A stretch of DNA of 64,000 nt from contig MEOQ01000019.1 in the NCBI GenBank assembly GCA_001769275.1, positions 1 through 64,000 on the forward strand. Direction: 5' to 3'. Under the pieces are notes generated by a model. That model had not been told where the DNA came from. It saw only the letters and a list, made by a program, of their open reading frames with translations, and searched no databases. The DNA is from Bacteroidetes bacterium GWF2_43_63. GTDB lineage: Bacteria > Bacteroidota > Bacteroidia > Bacteroidales > DTU049. The stretch's first letter is position 1. Each line of letters starts with the position of its first letter. Shown here piece by piece: positions 26,564 to 35,448 of this stretch. A program made the translations under genes and the position numbers.

Positions 26564-28111
26564 ATGACTCTGACCATCGAAAATATAATGCTGATCGGCT
26601 CGTTGCTCCTTTTCGCGAGTATCATCATTGCACGCAATTCTGCTCGTTTCGGTCTGCCCATGCTTGTTTTTTTTCTGGCGGTTGGAATGCTTGCCGGCAG
26701 TGAGGGGCTTGGAGGAATCCAGTTTAATGATCCCCAGATTGCACAATTTATTGGAGTTATCAGTCTTTGTGTTATACTGTTTTCATCGGGACTTGAAACT
26801 GATTGGGCGCGGGTGCAACCCATTGTGGGCCGCGGGATAATGCTATCCACTTTCGGCGTTATTCTGACGGCAACTTTCATTGGCTTGTTTGTATGGCAGA
26901 TGACCGATTTCACTATTTTTGAAGGATTACTGCTTGGGGCAATTGTTTCATCGACCGATGCGGCTGCCGTGTTTTCAATTTTGCGCGAAAAAAATCTCGC
27001 ATTGAAATCAGGATTGAGACCTACGCTGGAGCTCGAAAGTGGCAGCAATGATCCGATGGCTTTTGTTTTGGTTATCGGTTTACTCGAATTGGTGGTTAAC
27101 AGTGCGACCGGAGTAACCGATGTCCTGCAATCGTTTGTTGCACATATGGCTGTTGGTGCGGCTGCCGGATTTGGATTCGGATTTGTTGGCAAAGAAATTA
27201 TTAATCGCATCAAACTTACGTTTGAAGGACTTTATCCGATTTTGATGCTGTCGCTTGTTTACATCACATTTTATGCAACGGATCTGATCGAAGGCAATGG
27301 ATTTCTGGCGGTTTATATTTGTGGCGTATATCTTGGAAATCAAAAGCTGATGCATAAGCGCACCATTCTGAAAATGTTTGATGCAACCGCCTGGCTTATG
27401 CAGATTATTCTTTTTTTGACATTGGGTCTCCTTGTTTATCCGTCGCATATCATCCCGTTTTTAGGTATAGGTTTGGCCATTTCTGCTTTTTTAATTTTGG
27501 TTGCCAGACCGGTTGCTGTGTTGATAAGTCTTTTACCATTCAAATTTCCGACACGCGAAAAATTATTCATTTCCTGGGTAGGATTACGCGGTGCAGTACC
27601 AATTGTCTTTGCTACTTACCCGTTGCTTGCCGGAATCGATAAAGCCGGTGTTATTTTCAATGTGGTATTTTTTATTTCCCTGAGTTCGGTATTGGTTCAG
27701 GGAACAACATTGCATGTTATTGCGCGATGGCTGAAAGTGACTGTCCCTCGGTCAATGCGGCAACAGACGGCCATAGACCGGATACTCGATGACGAAGATA
27801 AATCTGCGCTTGAAGAAATTATTATCCCTGAGGGCGGCTATGCCATTGGGAAACGCATTGTCGACCTGCGCTTTCCGGCAACATCAATCATTGCTATGAT
27901 TCGGCGCGGTGACCGATTCGTGACTCCTAAAGGTTCAACCGTAATCGAAGCTTGCGATGTGCTGATGATATTGTCCGAAGATAAAAAAGATTTACCTGTT
28001 GTTTACCGAAGTCTGAAACTTAAGGATGCTAATTCAACAGAAACGCAATTAAATACGCCGTTCCGTAAACAAGCGCTGCGACTCCGTTCATTGTTCCGAA
28101 AGCGAGGTTGA
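26564..28111 (+). CDS. Potassium/proton antiporter (NhaP2/CvrA type)
   Basis: The 515-residue protein has about twelve membrane segments of the CPA1 family (residues ~5-390) with the conserved LFSSGLETDW, IVSSTDAAAVFSIL and LELESGSNDPMAFVL stretches. The latter two hold the ND/TD ion-exchange site. It is followed by a C-terminal TrkA-C (RCK-C) domain (EIIIPEGGYAIGKRIVDL...TSIIAMIRRGD) that usually gates by nucleotide or ion. This domain order fits NhaP2/CvrA K+/H+ antiporters. A six-codon open frame (ATG AAA AAG GCT CTA TGA, 26550-26567) overlaps its start by ATGA. Its 3' end overlaps the opposing prenyltransferase gene by 83 bases. Confidence 0.88.
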   Translation: MTLTIENIMLIGSLLLFASIIIARNSARFGLPMLVFFLAVGMLAGSEGLGGIQFNDPQIAQFIGVISLCVILFSSGLETDWARVQPIVGRGIMLSTFGVILTATFIGLFVWQMTDFTIFEGLLLGAIVSSTDAAAVFSILREKNLALKSGLRPTLELESGSNDPMAFVLVIGLLELVVNSATGVTDVLQSFVAHMAVGAAAGFGFGFVGKEIINRIKLTFEGLYPILMLSLVYITFYATDLIEGNGFLAVYICGVYLGNQKLMHKRTILKMFDATAWLMQIILFLTLGLLVYPSHIIPFLGIGLAISAFLILVARPVAVLISLLPFKFPTREKLFISWVGLRGAVPIVFATYPLLAGIDKAGVIFNVVFFISLSSVLVQGTTLHVIARWLKVTVPRSMRQQTAIDRILDDEDKSALEEIIIPEGGYAIGKRIVDLRFPATSIIAMIRRGDRFVTPKGSTVIEACDVLMILSEDKKDLPVVYRSLKLKDANSTETQLNTPFRKQALRLRSLFRKRG

Positions 28112-28880
28112 TCTTTTTCAGTCCATGCATATGCACATCGATGTGCTGATAGATGAGCATGATCGAAAACAGAATTACGCCGGCAAGTACAATTGAATTT
28201 CCATAAATATATAACCAGAACGCAAACATGAGGGTCATGGAAATGGCGTGGAATGCGGCCGACAGCCACATTGATTTTTTGTATCCGATGGCGGCCGGAA
28301 TCGAATGTAGTTTTTCGCTCCGATCGAATTCAATATCCTGCAGCGCGTAAATGATGTCGAATCCTGCAGTCCAGAGCATCACGCCAAAACACAAAAATAA
28401 AAGTCCGGCATCGAAAGTTCCGGTAACTGCGATGAAAGTGGCTGCCGGCGCTATTCCCAGGCCAATACCGAGAACGAGGTGTGCCAGCGATGTGAACCTT
28501 TTTGTGTAGCTGTACCCAAGTATAACCAACAGTGCAAGCGGGCTGAGCCACAGGCACAATTCATTGATAAGCGCAGCGAGCAGAATGAAAATAGCAGAAG
28601 AAATAACTGCGAGCATCAGTGCCTGCGCAGGTTTTATAATTCCGGCAGGAATTTCGCGTTGCTGCGTGCGAGGATTTTTTGCATCAATCCGGTAATCGGT
28701 CCATCGGTTAAAAGCCATGGCAGCTGTGCGTGCAGCAATCAGTGCAAGCAGGATCCAGAGCGCTGTTAGCCACGTAGGTAATTTATAACCTGAATCAAGC
28801 GCAAACAGAAATCCTACCGCCGCAAATGGCAGACTAAAAATGGTGTGGGAGAATTTTATTAGCCGCAAATACCGGATCAT
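28029..28880 (-). CDS. UbiA-family polyprenyltransferase (MqnP/UbiA-like)
   Basis: A 283-residue integral membrane prenyltransferase with about eight helices. Both Mg-prenyl-diphosphate motifs are present: NRWTDYRID (N-x3-D-x3-D) and DIIYALQDIEFD (D-x3-...-D-x3-D). It belongs to the group annotated as UbiA-like polyprenyltransferase, which in organisms lacking MenA takes part in futalosine-route menaquinone synthesis (MqnP). Without other menaquinone genes in the window the substrate is uncertain; 4-hydroxybenzoate octaprenyltransferase is the alternative. Its ATG overlaps the lnt stop by 4 bases (ATGA), so it is translated with lnt. Its last 27 codons overlap the 3' end of the antiporter gene on the other strand. 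Confidence 0.82.
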   Translation of the reverse strand: MIRYLRLIKFSHTIFSLPFAAVGFLFALDSGYKLPTWLTALWILLALIAARTAAMAFNRWTDYRIDAKNPRTQQREIPAGIIKPAQALMLAVISSAIFILLAALINELCLWLSPLALLVILGYSYTKRFTSLAHLVLGIGLGIAPAATFIAVTGTFDAGLLFLCFGVMLWTAGFDIIYALQDIEFDRSEKLHSIPAAIGYKKSMWLSAAFHAISMTLMFAFWLYIYGNSIVLAGVILFSIMLIYQHIDVHMHGLKKINLAFGTMNGVAALVYGTAYLIAFLLN

Positions 28881-30526
28881 CCTTTCAGGTGCGTTTTTCT
28901 GTGTCCAATTCGATTTGCTGCATACAGCAACAATGCAATCAACATCAAAATTCCTGAAACCACGGTCATTGCACGGCCAATGTAATCGCCATGACGAACG
29001 TAGAAAGTGATGACATCGTTGGCGTTGATTTTATTTCTGATGACATCTCTGGTCCAGTATTGAGTTTGCTGAATTACATCGCCGCGCTGATTGATGAAAC
29101 ATGAAATTCCCGTGTTGGCTGCGCGTGCCACTGAGCGCCGCGTTTCAACAGCCCGGAGTCGTGAATATACGAAGTGCTGACGGTGTCCGCCTGTGTTTTT
29201 CCACCAGCCATCATTTGTAATTACGAATATGATCTGAGCGCCGTTGGCTACAAATTCCGTAACGAATTCTCCATACACACTTTCATAACAAATGACTGCG
29301 CTAACAGGAACTTTTCCTTTAGTATATACCGTTCTGTCTTTGCTTTTACCAAGGGTCCCGACGGTTCCGCCCAGATCGATGGCCAGTTTCTCAATGGGCT
29401 TTATGAGATGAACAAAAGGCATTTGTTCGACACCGGCTACAAGCTTACTTTTGTGATAGACAACAGGAATTCCAAGCGAATCCAAGAACATAGCTGTATT
29501 AAATGCTTCGTAGTACGAATGGCTGTTGTAGCGTCTTGCGGCAGCAGTTATGGGTTCATTTGGCTTTAGCATTCTGAATGTTCCGGCACCTGAAACAAAT
29601 TGCGATTGGGGTGCAAATTCTACAAGAAATTCCTTGATTTTTCTAACGCTGAGTGAATATTGAAATTCATCTTCAAACATGCCTTCCTGCAATACGCTTT
29701 CTGGAGCTACGATGAAATCAACCGTTGAGTCAACAATGCTTTTTGTTTGTGTTGTAAACAGCCGGTCCATCACCTCGTGCACTTTCAGCGTGTATTCTTC
29801 GGTATATGGATTCAGGTTGGGCTGTAGCAACACAATGTCCACAGGGTTTTGCTTCTCTTCATAAGAATAGTAACGCCAGAGCGACCATGTGGAGGGCAGC
29901 GCGAAAGTCAGAAATAATGCAGCAATGAGAAAGTTTCGTCCGAAGACACACATTTTCTTTTTGGATAGAAATGGGGCAATGAGCTGAAACAGCAATATAT
30001 TTATAACCCAGATCCAGAGCGAACCTCCGTGAACCCCGGTAAATTCATACCATTGGACCCACGAAACGCGCGAAGCGAAAACATTTCCGAAAGTGAGCCA
30101 TGTCCACGACAGATCCCAGTCCTGATGCAGAAATTCAAAAGCAATCCAGAGAACAGGCAGGATAGCAATTCCAACAATATTGTTTTTCAGATTATGTCGG
30201 ATGAAAGCTGAAAGCTGCACTACAAGAGCCATCAGAAGACTGTTTACGAAAATGGCAAACAAGGCGCCGATCTCGGTTGAGTTCCAGATCCAATAGGTGG
30301 TGGCTGCATTCCAGAAAAGAAAAGTGATGTAACTGTAGCGAAAAGTGGCCATCAATCGAAAACGGCCGGGGTTCTGCCGGATCTGTTCAACAACCATCAG
30401 CAGAGGAATCAGTGCAATGAAAATCAGAAACGGAAATCCCCGGAGTGGCCATGCAAGACCCAGCAGAAGGGCAGACAAAAGACTTAAAAGAATCAGGTGT
30501 TTTTTCTTCAGATCCGGCATATTCAT
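28877..30526 (-). CDS. lnt: Apolipoprotein N-acyltransferase
   Basis: Lnt adds the third acyl chain to the N-terminal cysteine of lipoproteins in the inner membrane. The 549-residue protein has an N-terminal region of seven or so membrane helices, then a periplasmic nitrilase-like domain with the catalytic Glu in FIVAPESVL, Lys in YHKSKLVAGVEQMPF and Cys in VICYESVYGEF. The downstream ITNDGWWKNTGGHRQHF and AVETRRSVARAANTGIS segments are family signatures. A final helix closes the protein. This fits the many lipoproteins in the window. Two ATGs lie six bases apart (30526 and 30520); the first is used. It is followed by the prenyltransferase with a 4-base overlap. Confidence 0.93.
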   Translation of the reverse strand: MNMPDLKKKHLILLSLLSALLLGLAWPLRGFPFLIFIALIPLLMVVEQIRQNPGRFRLMATFRYSYITFLFWNAATTYWIWNSTEIGALFAIFVNSLLMALVVQLSAFIRHNLKNNIVGIAILPVLWIAFEFLHQDWDLSWTWLTFGNVFASRVSWVQWYEFTGVHGGSLWIWVINILLFQLIAPFLSKKKMCVFGRNFLIAALFLTFALPSTWSLWRYYSYEEKQNPVDIVLLQPNLNPYTEEYTLKVHEVMDRLFTTQTKSIVDSTVDFIVAPESVLQEGMFEDEFQYSLSVRKIKEFLVEFAPQSQFVSGAGTFRMLKPNEPITAAARRYNSHSYYEAFNTAMFLDSLGIPVVYHKSKLVAGVEQMPFVHLIKPIEKLAIDLGGTVGTLGKSKDRTVYTKGKVPVSAVICYESVYGEFVTEFVANGAQIIFVITNDGWWKNTGGHRQHFVYSRLRAVETRRSVARAANTGISCFINQRGDVIQQTQYWTRDVIRNKINANDVITFYVRHGDYIGRAMTVVSGILMLIALLLYAANRIGHRKTHLKG

Positions 30527-30562
30527 TTTTTTGCGAAGTTATGAAGAAAATGAATAAAAAAA

Positions 30563-30587
30563 GAGGCGATCATTTTTATATCGCCTC
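30563..30587 (-). terminator. Intrinsic terminator of the T9SS cargo gene
   Basis: On the minus strand GAGGCGAT-ATAAAAATG-ATCGCCTC is followed by CTTTTTTTATT. The hairpin lies 19 bases after the stop of the 30606-32222 gene, directly upstream of lnt. Confidence 0.85.
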
Positions 30588-30605
30588 AGAAAAAATCAAA
30601 CAGTT

Positions 30606-32222
30606 TTATTGTTTTAGAAATTTTACGGAAAATCTGTTTCCTTTATCACTCAAAACGCAAATGATGTAATTTCCATCGGAGAGTGAACCTGTACTAATTT
30701 CTGTAGACGAAGAATCCGCGGTTCCGGCACTGAGGATCTTCCCGTCAATATTGTAAATCTCATATCTGCTGATTTTATCATTCCTGTCTGTCAACTTAAC
30801 CGTAATTTTGTCACTAACCGGATTTGGATATGATTTGAGTAATGGCCGTGAAAAACAATATTCTTCTTGAGGTATTCCAAAAGCGATTGATCCTTTCTTT
30901 GCAATATATGATTGTCCGGTATTTGATTTATTAACTGTATCCAATGAAACTCCAACAAAGTACACATCGCCTGCAGGATTTGTGTATAAATCTCCCCAAC
31001 CAAAAAAATTTTCAATATTATTCAATCTATATGCCGCTATTGGATTATGATCTGAATCATATTTTCCAACCATATAGTCGTCGGCAATCAAGTCGGGTGA
31101 AACAAATGAAGTATCTTCAAGAAGTGTATCAGTTCCAAAGATCAGTGTGTCGCCAAATCCTCCTGTAAAATAAAAGTTCCCGAATGAATCATGTGTAATA
31201 TTGACTCCCTGATCATCACCGTTGGAACCGATGCTTGACAATGAGAATAACGTGTCCAGGGATCCATCAATAAAAAAAGTTGCAAAATACATATTCAAGT
31301 TGGATGGAGCCGAAATAGTGTCATCGCCAAAAACCAAATCTTCACAATAATATCCGGTTGTAAATACTTTCCCGTTGTATATGTCCAAATCCGAAAGTTC
31401 ACCCTGACAATTTGAAATTCCGTTTTTTGCCCATTGCGCATTACCGATAGCATCGTAATATACGGCAAAAGGAGCAATTCCAACAGGGTTAAGGGTGACT
31501 CCATTGCCAAAATCAGCAACAGCAGCTATGGCGCCTCCTAATACAGAATTACCAAACGCATCAGTTGCCATTTTATAAACTCCGTATCCATCCATACCTG
31601 ATATCCACGCATTTCTGCCGAAAAGCACATTGCCTGCTGTATCAAGTTTGATATAAAACATGTCAATTCCATTATTCTGAACCCAGTCAATTGTGTCAAT
31701 GGAAAAATCATAAGAATATCCTCCTGAAATATATATACTTCCAGAATCATCCAGCTCGAGACATGTGATATCTGAGTAACGCACTGTATCGGTCTTAATT
31801 TCCGATAATTCAGCACCTTGATCGTTAAACTTAACGACTTTTATGAAACCTTCTCCATACAGAGGATTTGTTATTTCCTTGCCGGCGACGAAAATCTCGT
31901 TGTCTAAATTCGCATCAATATCAACAGCATAGGATAATCCACTATAGTACAAATCTTTTATCCAGCAAGCATCTCCGAAATCATTAAATTTTGCAAGATA
32001 ATAATGATCTGCAATTCCGCTGTTTAAGACGGTTGTATCAAGAATGAGTTCTCCGTTGAAAACTCCCAGAACCAAGGAATTATTCATATGATCCTGAGTT
32101 AGTACAATCGGGTGGTTTGATCCTGTGCCACCAAAGGTTGTCTGCCAGTCCCAGGTTATTTCCTGTGAAAGCCCAATTGAAAGTATCAAGAAAAACGAAG
32201 CACTGATGATAACTGTTTTCAT
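30606..32222 (-). CDS. T9SS-exported beta-propeller protein
   Basis: The 538-residue product has a signal peptide (MKTVIISASFFLILSIGLS) and ends with a type A T9SS sorting domain: SYPNPVSDKITVKL, YEIYNIDGKIL and a final SDGNYIICVLSDKGNRFSVKFLKQ-type strand set (residues ~460-538). Between them are repeats of 40-60 residues such as KFNDFGDACWIKDL, DNEIFVAGKEI and GDVYFVGVS, resembling SBBP/YVTN-type propeller blades found in Bacteroidota surface proteins. Binding or structural surface function is inferred; no catalytic motif is seen. A consensus -7 element precedes it and a strong terminator follows, so it forms a single-gene unit, divergent from lysS. Confidence 0.85.
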   Translation of the reverse strand: MKTVIISASFFLILSIGLSQEITWDWQTTFGGTGSNHPIVLTQDHMNNSLVLGVFNGELILDTTVLNSGIADHYYLAKFNDFGDACWIKDLYYSGLSYAVDIDANLDNEIFVAGKEITNPLYGEGFIKVVKFNDQGAELSEIKTDTVRYSDITCLELDDSGSIYISGGYSYDFSIDTIDWVQNNGIDMFYIKLDTAGNVLFGRNAWISGMDGYGVYKMATDAFGNSVLGGAIAAVADFGNGVTLNPVGIAPFAVYYDAIGNAQWAKNGISNCQGELSDLDIYNGKVFTTGYYCEDLVFGDDTISAPSNLNMYFATFFIDGSLDTLFSLSSIGSNGDDQGVNITHDSFGNFYFTGGFGDTLIFGTDTLLEDTSFVSPDLIADDYMVGKYDSDHNPIAAYRLNNIENFFGWGDLYTNPAGDVYFVGVSLDTVNKSNTGQSYIAKKGSIAFGIPQEEYCFSRPLLKSYPNPVSDKITVKLTDRNDKISRYEIYNIDGKILSAGTADSSSTEISTGSLSDGNYIICVLSDKGNRFSVKFLKQ

Positions 32223-32239
32223 CTTTTGTAGATTTTATG

Positions 32240-32247
32240 CAAAGATA
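32240..32247 (-). promoter_or_regulatory. -7 element (TATCTTTG) for the T9SS cargo gene
   Basis: The minus strand reads TATCTTTG, 17 bases before the ATG. The expected -33 position falls inside the divergent lysS promoter and is a poor match. Confidence 0.55.
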
Positions 32248-32260
32248 AAAAAGTTCTCTT

Positions 32261-32291
32261 TTTGCTAATACTGTCAATCCTTGTATCTTTG
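32261..32291 (+). promoter_or_regulatory. lysS promoter (exact Bacteroidota consensus)
   Basis: TTTG (32261-32264), exactly 19 spacer bases and TATCTTTG (32284-32291). The start codon lies 17 bases downstream. Confidence 0.85.
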
Positions 32292-32308
32292 CAAAAAATT
32301 ACAGACCT

Positions 32309-34024
32309 ATGTCCGAATTATCCGAACAGGAAGTCCTGCGGCGCGAAGCGCTGACCCAGCTGCATGAACTTGGCATTGAGCCTTATCCTGCCGCATTGTA
32401 TCCCGTTACCGCTTACTCCGGTGAAATATTGAACGAATTTAAATCGAATCCTGAAAAATTTAAGGAAATTTCAATAGCTGGCCGCATCATGACACGTAGA
32501 ATCATGGGCGCTGCTTCGTTTGCAGAAATACAAGACGCACAGGGCCGTATTCAGGTCTATTTCAAACGCGACGATCTTTGCCCGGGCGAGGACAAGACTT
32601 TGTACAATACTGTATTTAAAAAACTTTTCGATATTGGCGATATCATAGGCGTGAAGGGATTTGGATTCATCACTCAGACTGGTGAAATTTCTGTGCATGC
32701 GCAGTCTTTCACTTTGTTGGCCAAATCGGTAAAACCACTTCCGATTGTAAAGGAAAAAGATGACAAAGTGTACGACGCTTTTACCGATCCCGAACAGCGC
32801 TACCGCAATCGCTCGCTCGATTTGATCGTCAATCCGCAGGTGCGCGAAACTTTTATCAAGCGATCAATGCTCACCAATTCGATGCGCGAATTTCTGACGA
32901 CAAAAGGATATCTTGAAGTTGAAACTCCAATTCTGCAGCCCATTTACGGAGGCGCGGCTGCACGGCCTTTCACGACTTTTCATAATACACACCAGCAGAC
33001 TCTTTATCTTCGGATTGCCGATGAACTTTATCTGAAACGTCTCATTGTTGGCGGCTTCGACGGTGTTTTTGAATTTGCAAAAGACTTCCGCAACGAAGGG
33101 ATGGATCGTTTCCATAATCCTGAGTTCACGCAGATGGAGCTCTATGTGGCTTATAAAGATTACAACTGGATGGCCGAACTTGTTGAAGAAATGGTGGAGA
33201 AAATTGCTATAGACCTCACTGGATCTACCATTGTGAAAGTTGGTGAAAACGAAATCAATTTTCAGCGTCCCTGGAAACGGCTCACTATGTTCGAAGCCAT
33301 TCATGAATATACGGGCATCGACATTTCGGAAATGGATGAAGTTGCTTTGCGTGAAACCGCTGCCAAACTGAATATTCAGACCGACCCTTCCATGGGAAAA
33401 GGGAAACTGATAGATGAAATATTTGGAGAAACCTGCGAGGGAAAGCTCATGCAGCCGACTTTCATTATGGATTATCCGGTTGAAATGTCACCACTTGCAA
33501 AGAAACACCGCAGCAAACCGGGACTGGTTGAGCGCTTCGAAGCAATCGTGAACGGTAAAGAAATCTGTAATGCCTATAGCGAATTGAACGATCCGATTGA
33601 TCAGCGCAAACGTTTCGAAGATCAGCTTGAACTCGGAAAGCGCGGCGATGAAGAAGCCATGATGCTGGATGAAGATTTTCTGAGCGCCATCGAGCTGGGT
33701 ATGCCGCCCACAGCAGGTCTTGGAATTGGCATTGACCGATTGACTATGATCATGACAAACAGTCCTTCGATTCAGGATGTATTGTTCTTCCCGCAAATGC
33801 GCCCGGAAAAAAAGAAAGAAGCCATTACGCCGGAACAGCTCGTCGAAGCTGGTGTTCATGCAGATTGGGCGCCGGTGCTAATGAAAATGAACATCAACTC
33901 ACTTGATGATTTGAAGAGTGCAAACCCGAACAAGATGTTCAACGATCTGGGTGGAATGCGCAAGAAACTGAAACTGGAAATTGCCATGCCTACGCTGGAA
34001 GATGTGAAGCGTTGGTGCGAATAG
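32309..34024 (+). CDS. lysS: Lysyl-tRNA synthetase, class II
   Basis: LysRS charges tRNA-Lys. The 571-residue protein has the N-terminal OB-fold ([33 protein letters not shown]), then the class II core: motif 1 around [21 protein letters not shown], motif 2 in [26 protein letters not shown], and motif 3 in [21 protein letters not shown]. After motif 3 about 60 extra residues ([20 protein letters not shown] and on) form a small helical C-terminal extension that Bacteroidota LysRS commonly carry. The start is fixed by a consensus promoter 17 bases upstream. It is followed by a palindromic repeat. Confidence 0.95.
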   Translation: MSELSEQEVLRREALTQLHELGIEPYPAALYPVTAYSGEILNEFKSNPEKFKEISIAGRIMTRRIMGAASFAEIQDAQGRIQVYFKRDDLCPGEDKTLYNTVFKKLFDIGDIIGVKGFGFITQTGEISVHAQSFTLLAKSVKPLPIVKEKDDKVYDAFTDPEQRYRNRSLDLIVNPQVRETFIKRSMLTNSMREFLTTKGYLEVETPILQPIYGGAAARPFTTFHNTHQQTLYLRIADELYLKRLIVGGFDGVFEFAKDFRNEGMDRFHNPEFTQMELYVAYKDYNWMAELVEEMVEKIAIDLTGSTIVKVGENEINFQRPWKRLTMFEAIHEYTGIDISEMDEVALRETAAKLNIQTDPSMGKGKLIDEIFGETCEGKLMQPTFIMDYPVEMSPLAKKHRSKPGLVERFEAIVNGKEICNAYSELNDPIDQRKRFEDQLELGKRGDEEAMMLDEDFLSAIELGMPPTAGLGIGIDRLTMIMTNSPSIQDVLFFPQMRPEKKKEAITPEQLVEAGVHADWAPVLMKMNINSLDDLKSANPNKMFNDLGGMRKKLKLEIAMPTLEDVKRWCE

Positions 34025-34028
34025 TAGC

Positions 34029-34058
34029 GTTGTGCGAAGTTTTCAAACTTCGCACAAC
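34029..34058. repeat. GTGCGAAGTTT palindrome, copy 2
   Basis: A perfect 14-base inverted repeat, GTTGTGCGAAGTTT / AAACTTCGCACAAC with TC between, four bases after the lysS stop. It probably ends lysS transcripts. Confidence 0.85.
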
Positions 34059-34068
34059 TGTGTTTAAA

Positions 34069-34076
34069 TACATTTG
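34069..34076 (+). promoter_or_regulatory. -7 element (TACATTTG) abutting a start codon
   Basis: TACATTTG ends two bases before the ATG at 34079, which would make the transcript leaderless. No TTTG is found at the ideal -33 position. Confidence 0.4.
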
Positions 34077-34078
34077 CT

Positions 34079-34612
34079 ATGAAAATATGTAAACAAGCTC
34101 TTTTGGCGGCAATAATTTTCTTGCAGACTGTTTCCGCTTCGGCACAGGATCAGGTGCGTGAGGGCGAAGCTCAAAACGACACAACCGTAATACTGCTGCA
34201 AAAGATTGATGATCCTGTTTCGGTGGTTTTATTCAGAAATGACAGTTATGTGATATCAGCTTCATTCAAGCTATTCCGGACTAATCTGGCTGAATGGATA
34301 AACGAGAATCCTGGCATTCCTGGCGACGAAAAATTGCTGGAGCTTGTTGATAAAGCTGCGATAAATTTGAAAATCATTGATGCTGCTCAGATCGCAGAGA
34401 AAAACAACCTGCTGCTGCGCTTAAAATACCGGATGGCAGATCTGCTGCAAAATGGACAATGCATGATTTACGATAAAAGGAAATATGGCCCGATTGCAAA
34501 TATTACGGTACAGACCTACTCTTATGATTGTGGCCCGCTTTGCGGTGAAGGTGGCAGAAGATTTCTGATTGAAGGCGCTTTGATCTTCGAAGTAATTGAC
34601 TGGTTCAGTTAA
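34079..34612 (+). CDS. Secreted protein of unknown function
   Basis: I do not recognise this family. The 177-residue product has a signal peptide (MKICKQALLAAIIFLQTVSASAQ, about 23 residues). The mature part is mixed, with a helical middle (residues 60-120, NPGIPGDEKLLELVDKAA) and a C-terminal segment holding SYDCGPLCGEGGRRFLIEG with two cysteines four apart that could form a disulfide or bind metal. No T9SS sorting domain or lipobox is present, so it is probably periplasmic. It lies between the lysS palindrome and a convergent radical SAM gene, with which its stop codon overlaps by four bases. Confidence 0.6.
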   Translation: MKICKQALLAAIIFLQTVSASAQDQVREGEAQNDTTVILLQKIDDPVSVVLFRNDSYVISASFKLFRTNLAEWINENPGIPGDEKLLELVDKAAINLKIIDAAQIAEKNNLLLRLKYRMADLLQNGQCMIYDKRKYGPIANITVQTYSYDCGPLCGEGGRRFLIEGALIFEVIDWFS

Positions 34613-35355
34613 AAAGTCTCGCAATGAATATTGTGGTCCTTGCAAAATCGCTTCACAAGCGACGCCTGATTGGTATAGAACTGTTTGTATTCGCTGAATT
34701 GCTTTGAAAGGTTGTTGTAATTCCACCCGCCAAACTGAATGGTATCAGCGAAGGAAACAGCTTCCAGTATGTCACCTAAATCCTGCTGAATGATATTAGG
34801 AGTCGGGTAAGGTTCCATGTGAACAAGTGTTGGGAAACCCTTTTCGCTCAGCTTTTTTAATGCCGCAATTCTTTCGAAATATGTCGCTGCTCCAGGCTCC
34901 CATCGCTTTCTGAAATCTTCGTTCAGCGATATGAGACTGATGCCGTACGTGTTTTTATTACTGTATATTTTTTCATCTGCCAGTTCTTCAGGAAGTATTC
35001 CTTTGGTAAGCACCGATGCATGAACACCGCATGAATTCATGATCCGGATCAGTTTCAATGTTATTTCTGTCACTTCAGGATACCCGTACATAAACGGATC
35101 AGTGCTCAGGCAAAGATGAATTCGATCAGGCATTTTTCTTTTGCGTGAAAGCTCTTTTGTGAGCAATTCTGCTGCATTGGAAACCAGCTGCGGATTACAC
35201 CATTCATCATACGATTTCACCTGTTGATGCGAATGGGCAATCATAAATGCATAGCACGGATAGTGGCACCCATGGCTGCATCCGCGCACATGATTGATGC
35301 ACAGCATGCCGAGCCCGCTTTTGTAGATGAGTGTTTTGCGTGTAATGGTTTCCAT
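34609..35355 (-). CDS. Radical SAM protein of the SPL-like group (CX3CX3C)
   Basis: The 248-residue protein opens with a radical SAM cluster motif at CSHGCHYPCYA: C26, C30 and C34. The spacing is CX3CX3C rather than the usual CX3CX2C because of an extra Pro before the last Cys. Downstream, HLCLSTDPFMYGYPEVTEITLKLI and SVLTKGILPEEL match the spore photoproduct lyase-like (COG1533) TIM-barrel layout, including the 'T/S-D-P-Y/F-x-P/G-x-E' segment. Length is that of a bare radical SAM barrel with no extra domain. The substrate is unknown. It is convergent with the preceding secreted protein (4-base overlap at the stops) and downstream of two palindromic repeats. Confidence 0.75.
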   Translation of the reverse strand: METITRKTLIYKSGLGMLCINHVRGCSHGCHYPCYAFMIAHSHQQVKSYDEWCNPQLVSNAAELLTKELSRKRKMPDRIHLCLSTDPFMYGYPEVTEITLKLIRIMNSCGVHASVLTKGILPEELADEKIYSNKNTYGISLISLNEDFRKRWEPGAATYFERIAALKKLSEKGFPTLVHMEPYPTPNIIQQDLGDILEAVSFADTIQFGGWNYNNLSKQFSEYKQFYTNQASLVKRFCKDHNIHCETF

Positions 35356-35372
35356 AGTGCATTTTGTCAGCT

Positions 35373-35404
35373 ATGCTGTGCGAAGTTTCGACTTCGCACA
35401 GCAT
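35373..35404. repeat. GTGCGAAGTTT palindrome, copy 3
   Basis: Perfect 14-base arms ATGCTGTGCGAAGT and ACTTCGCACAGCAT around a TTCG tetraloop, between the HAD gene end and the start of the radical SAM gene. Confidence 0.85.
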
Positions 35405-35410
35405 ATGAAT

Positions 35411-35448
35411 AAACTTTGTGCGAAGATTTTAATCTTCGCACAAAGTTT
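35411..35448. repeat. GTGCGAAGATT palindrome, copy 4, overlapping the HAD gene 3' end
   Basis: Perfect 18-base arms AAACTTTGTGCGAAGATT and AATCTTCGCACAAAGTTT separated by TT. The right arm encodes the last residues (TLCED) and the stop codon of the HAD protein. It adjoins copy 3. Confidence 0.9.

Noticed and set aside
34079-35355. RiPP-like pair: small secreted Cys protein and radical SAM enzyme
   Set aside because: The genes are convergent, the secreted protein is 177 residues with a Sec signal, and the radical SAM protein lacks SPASM or RRE-like domains.
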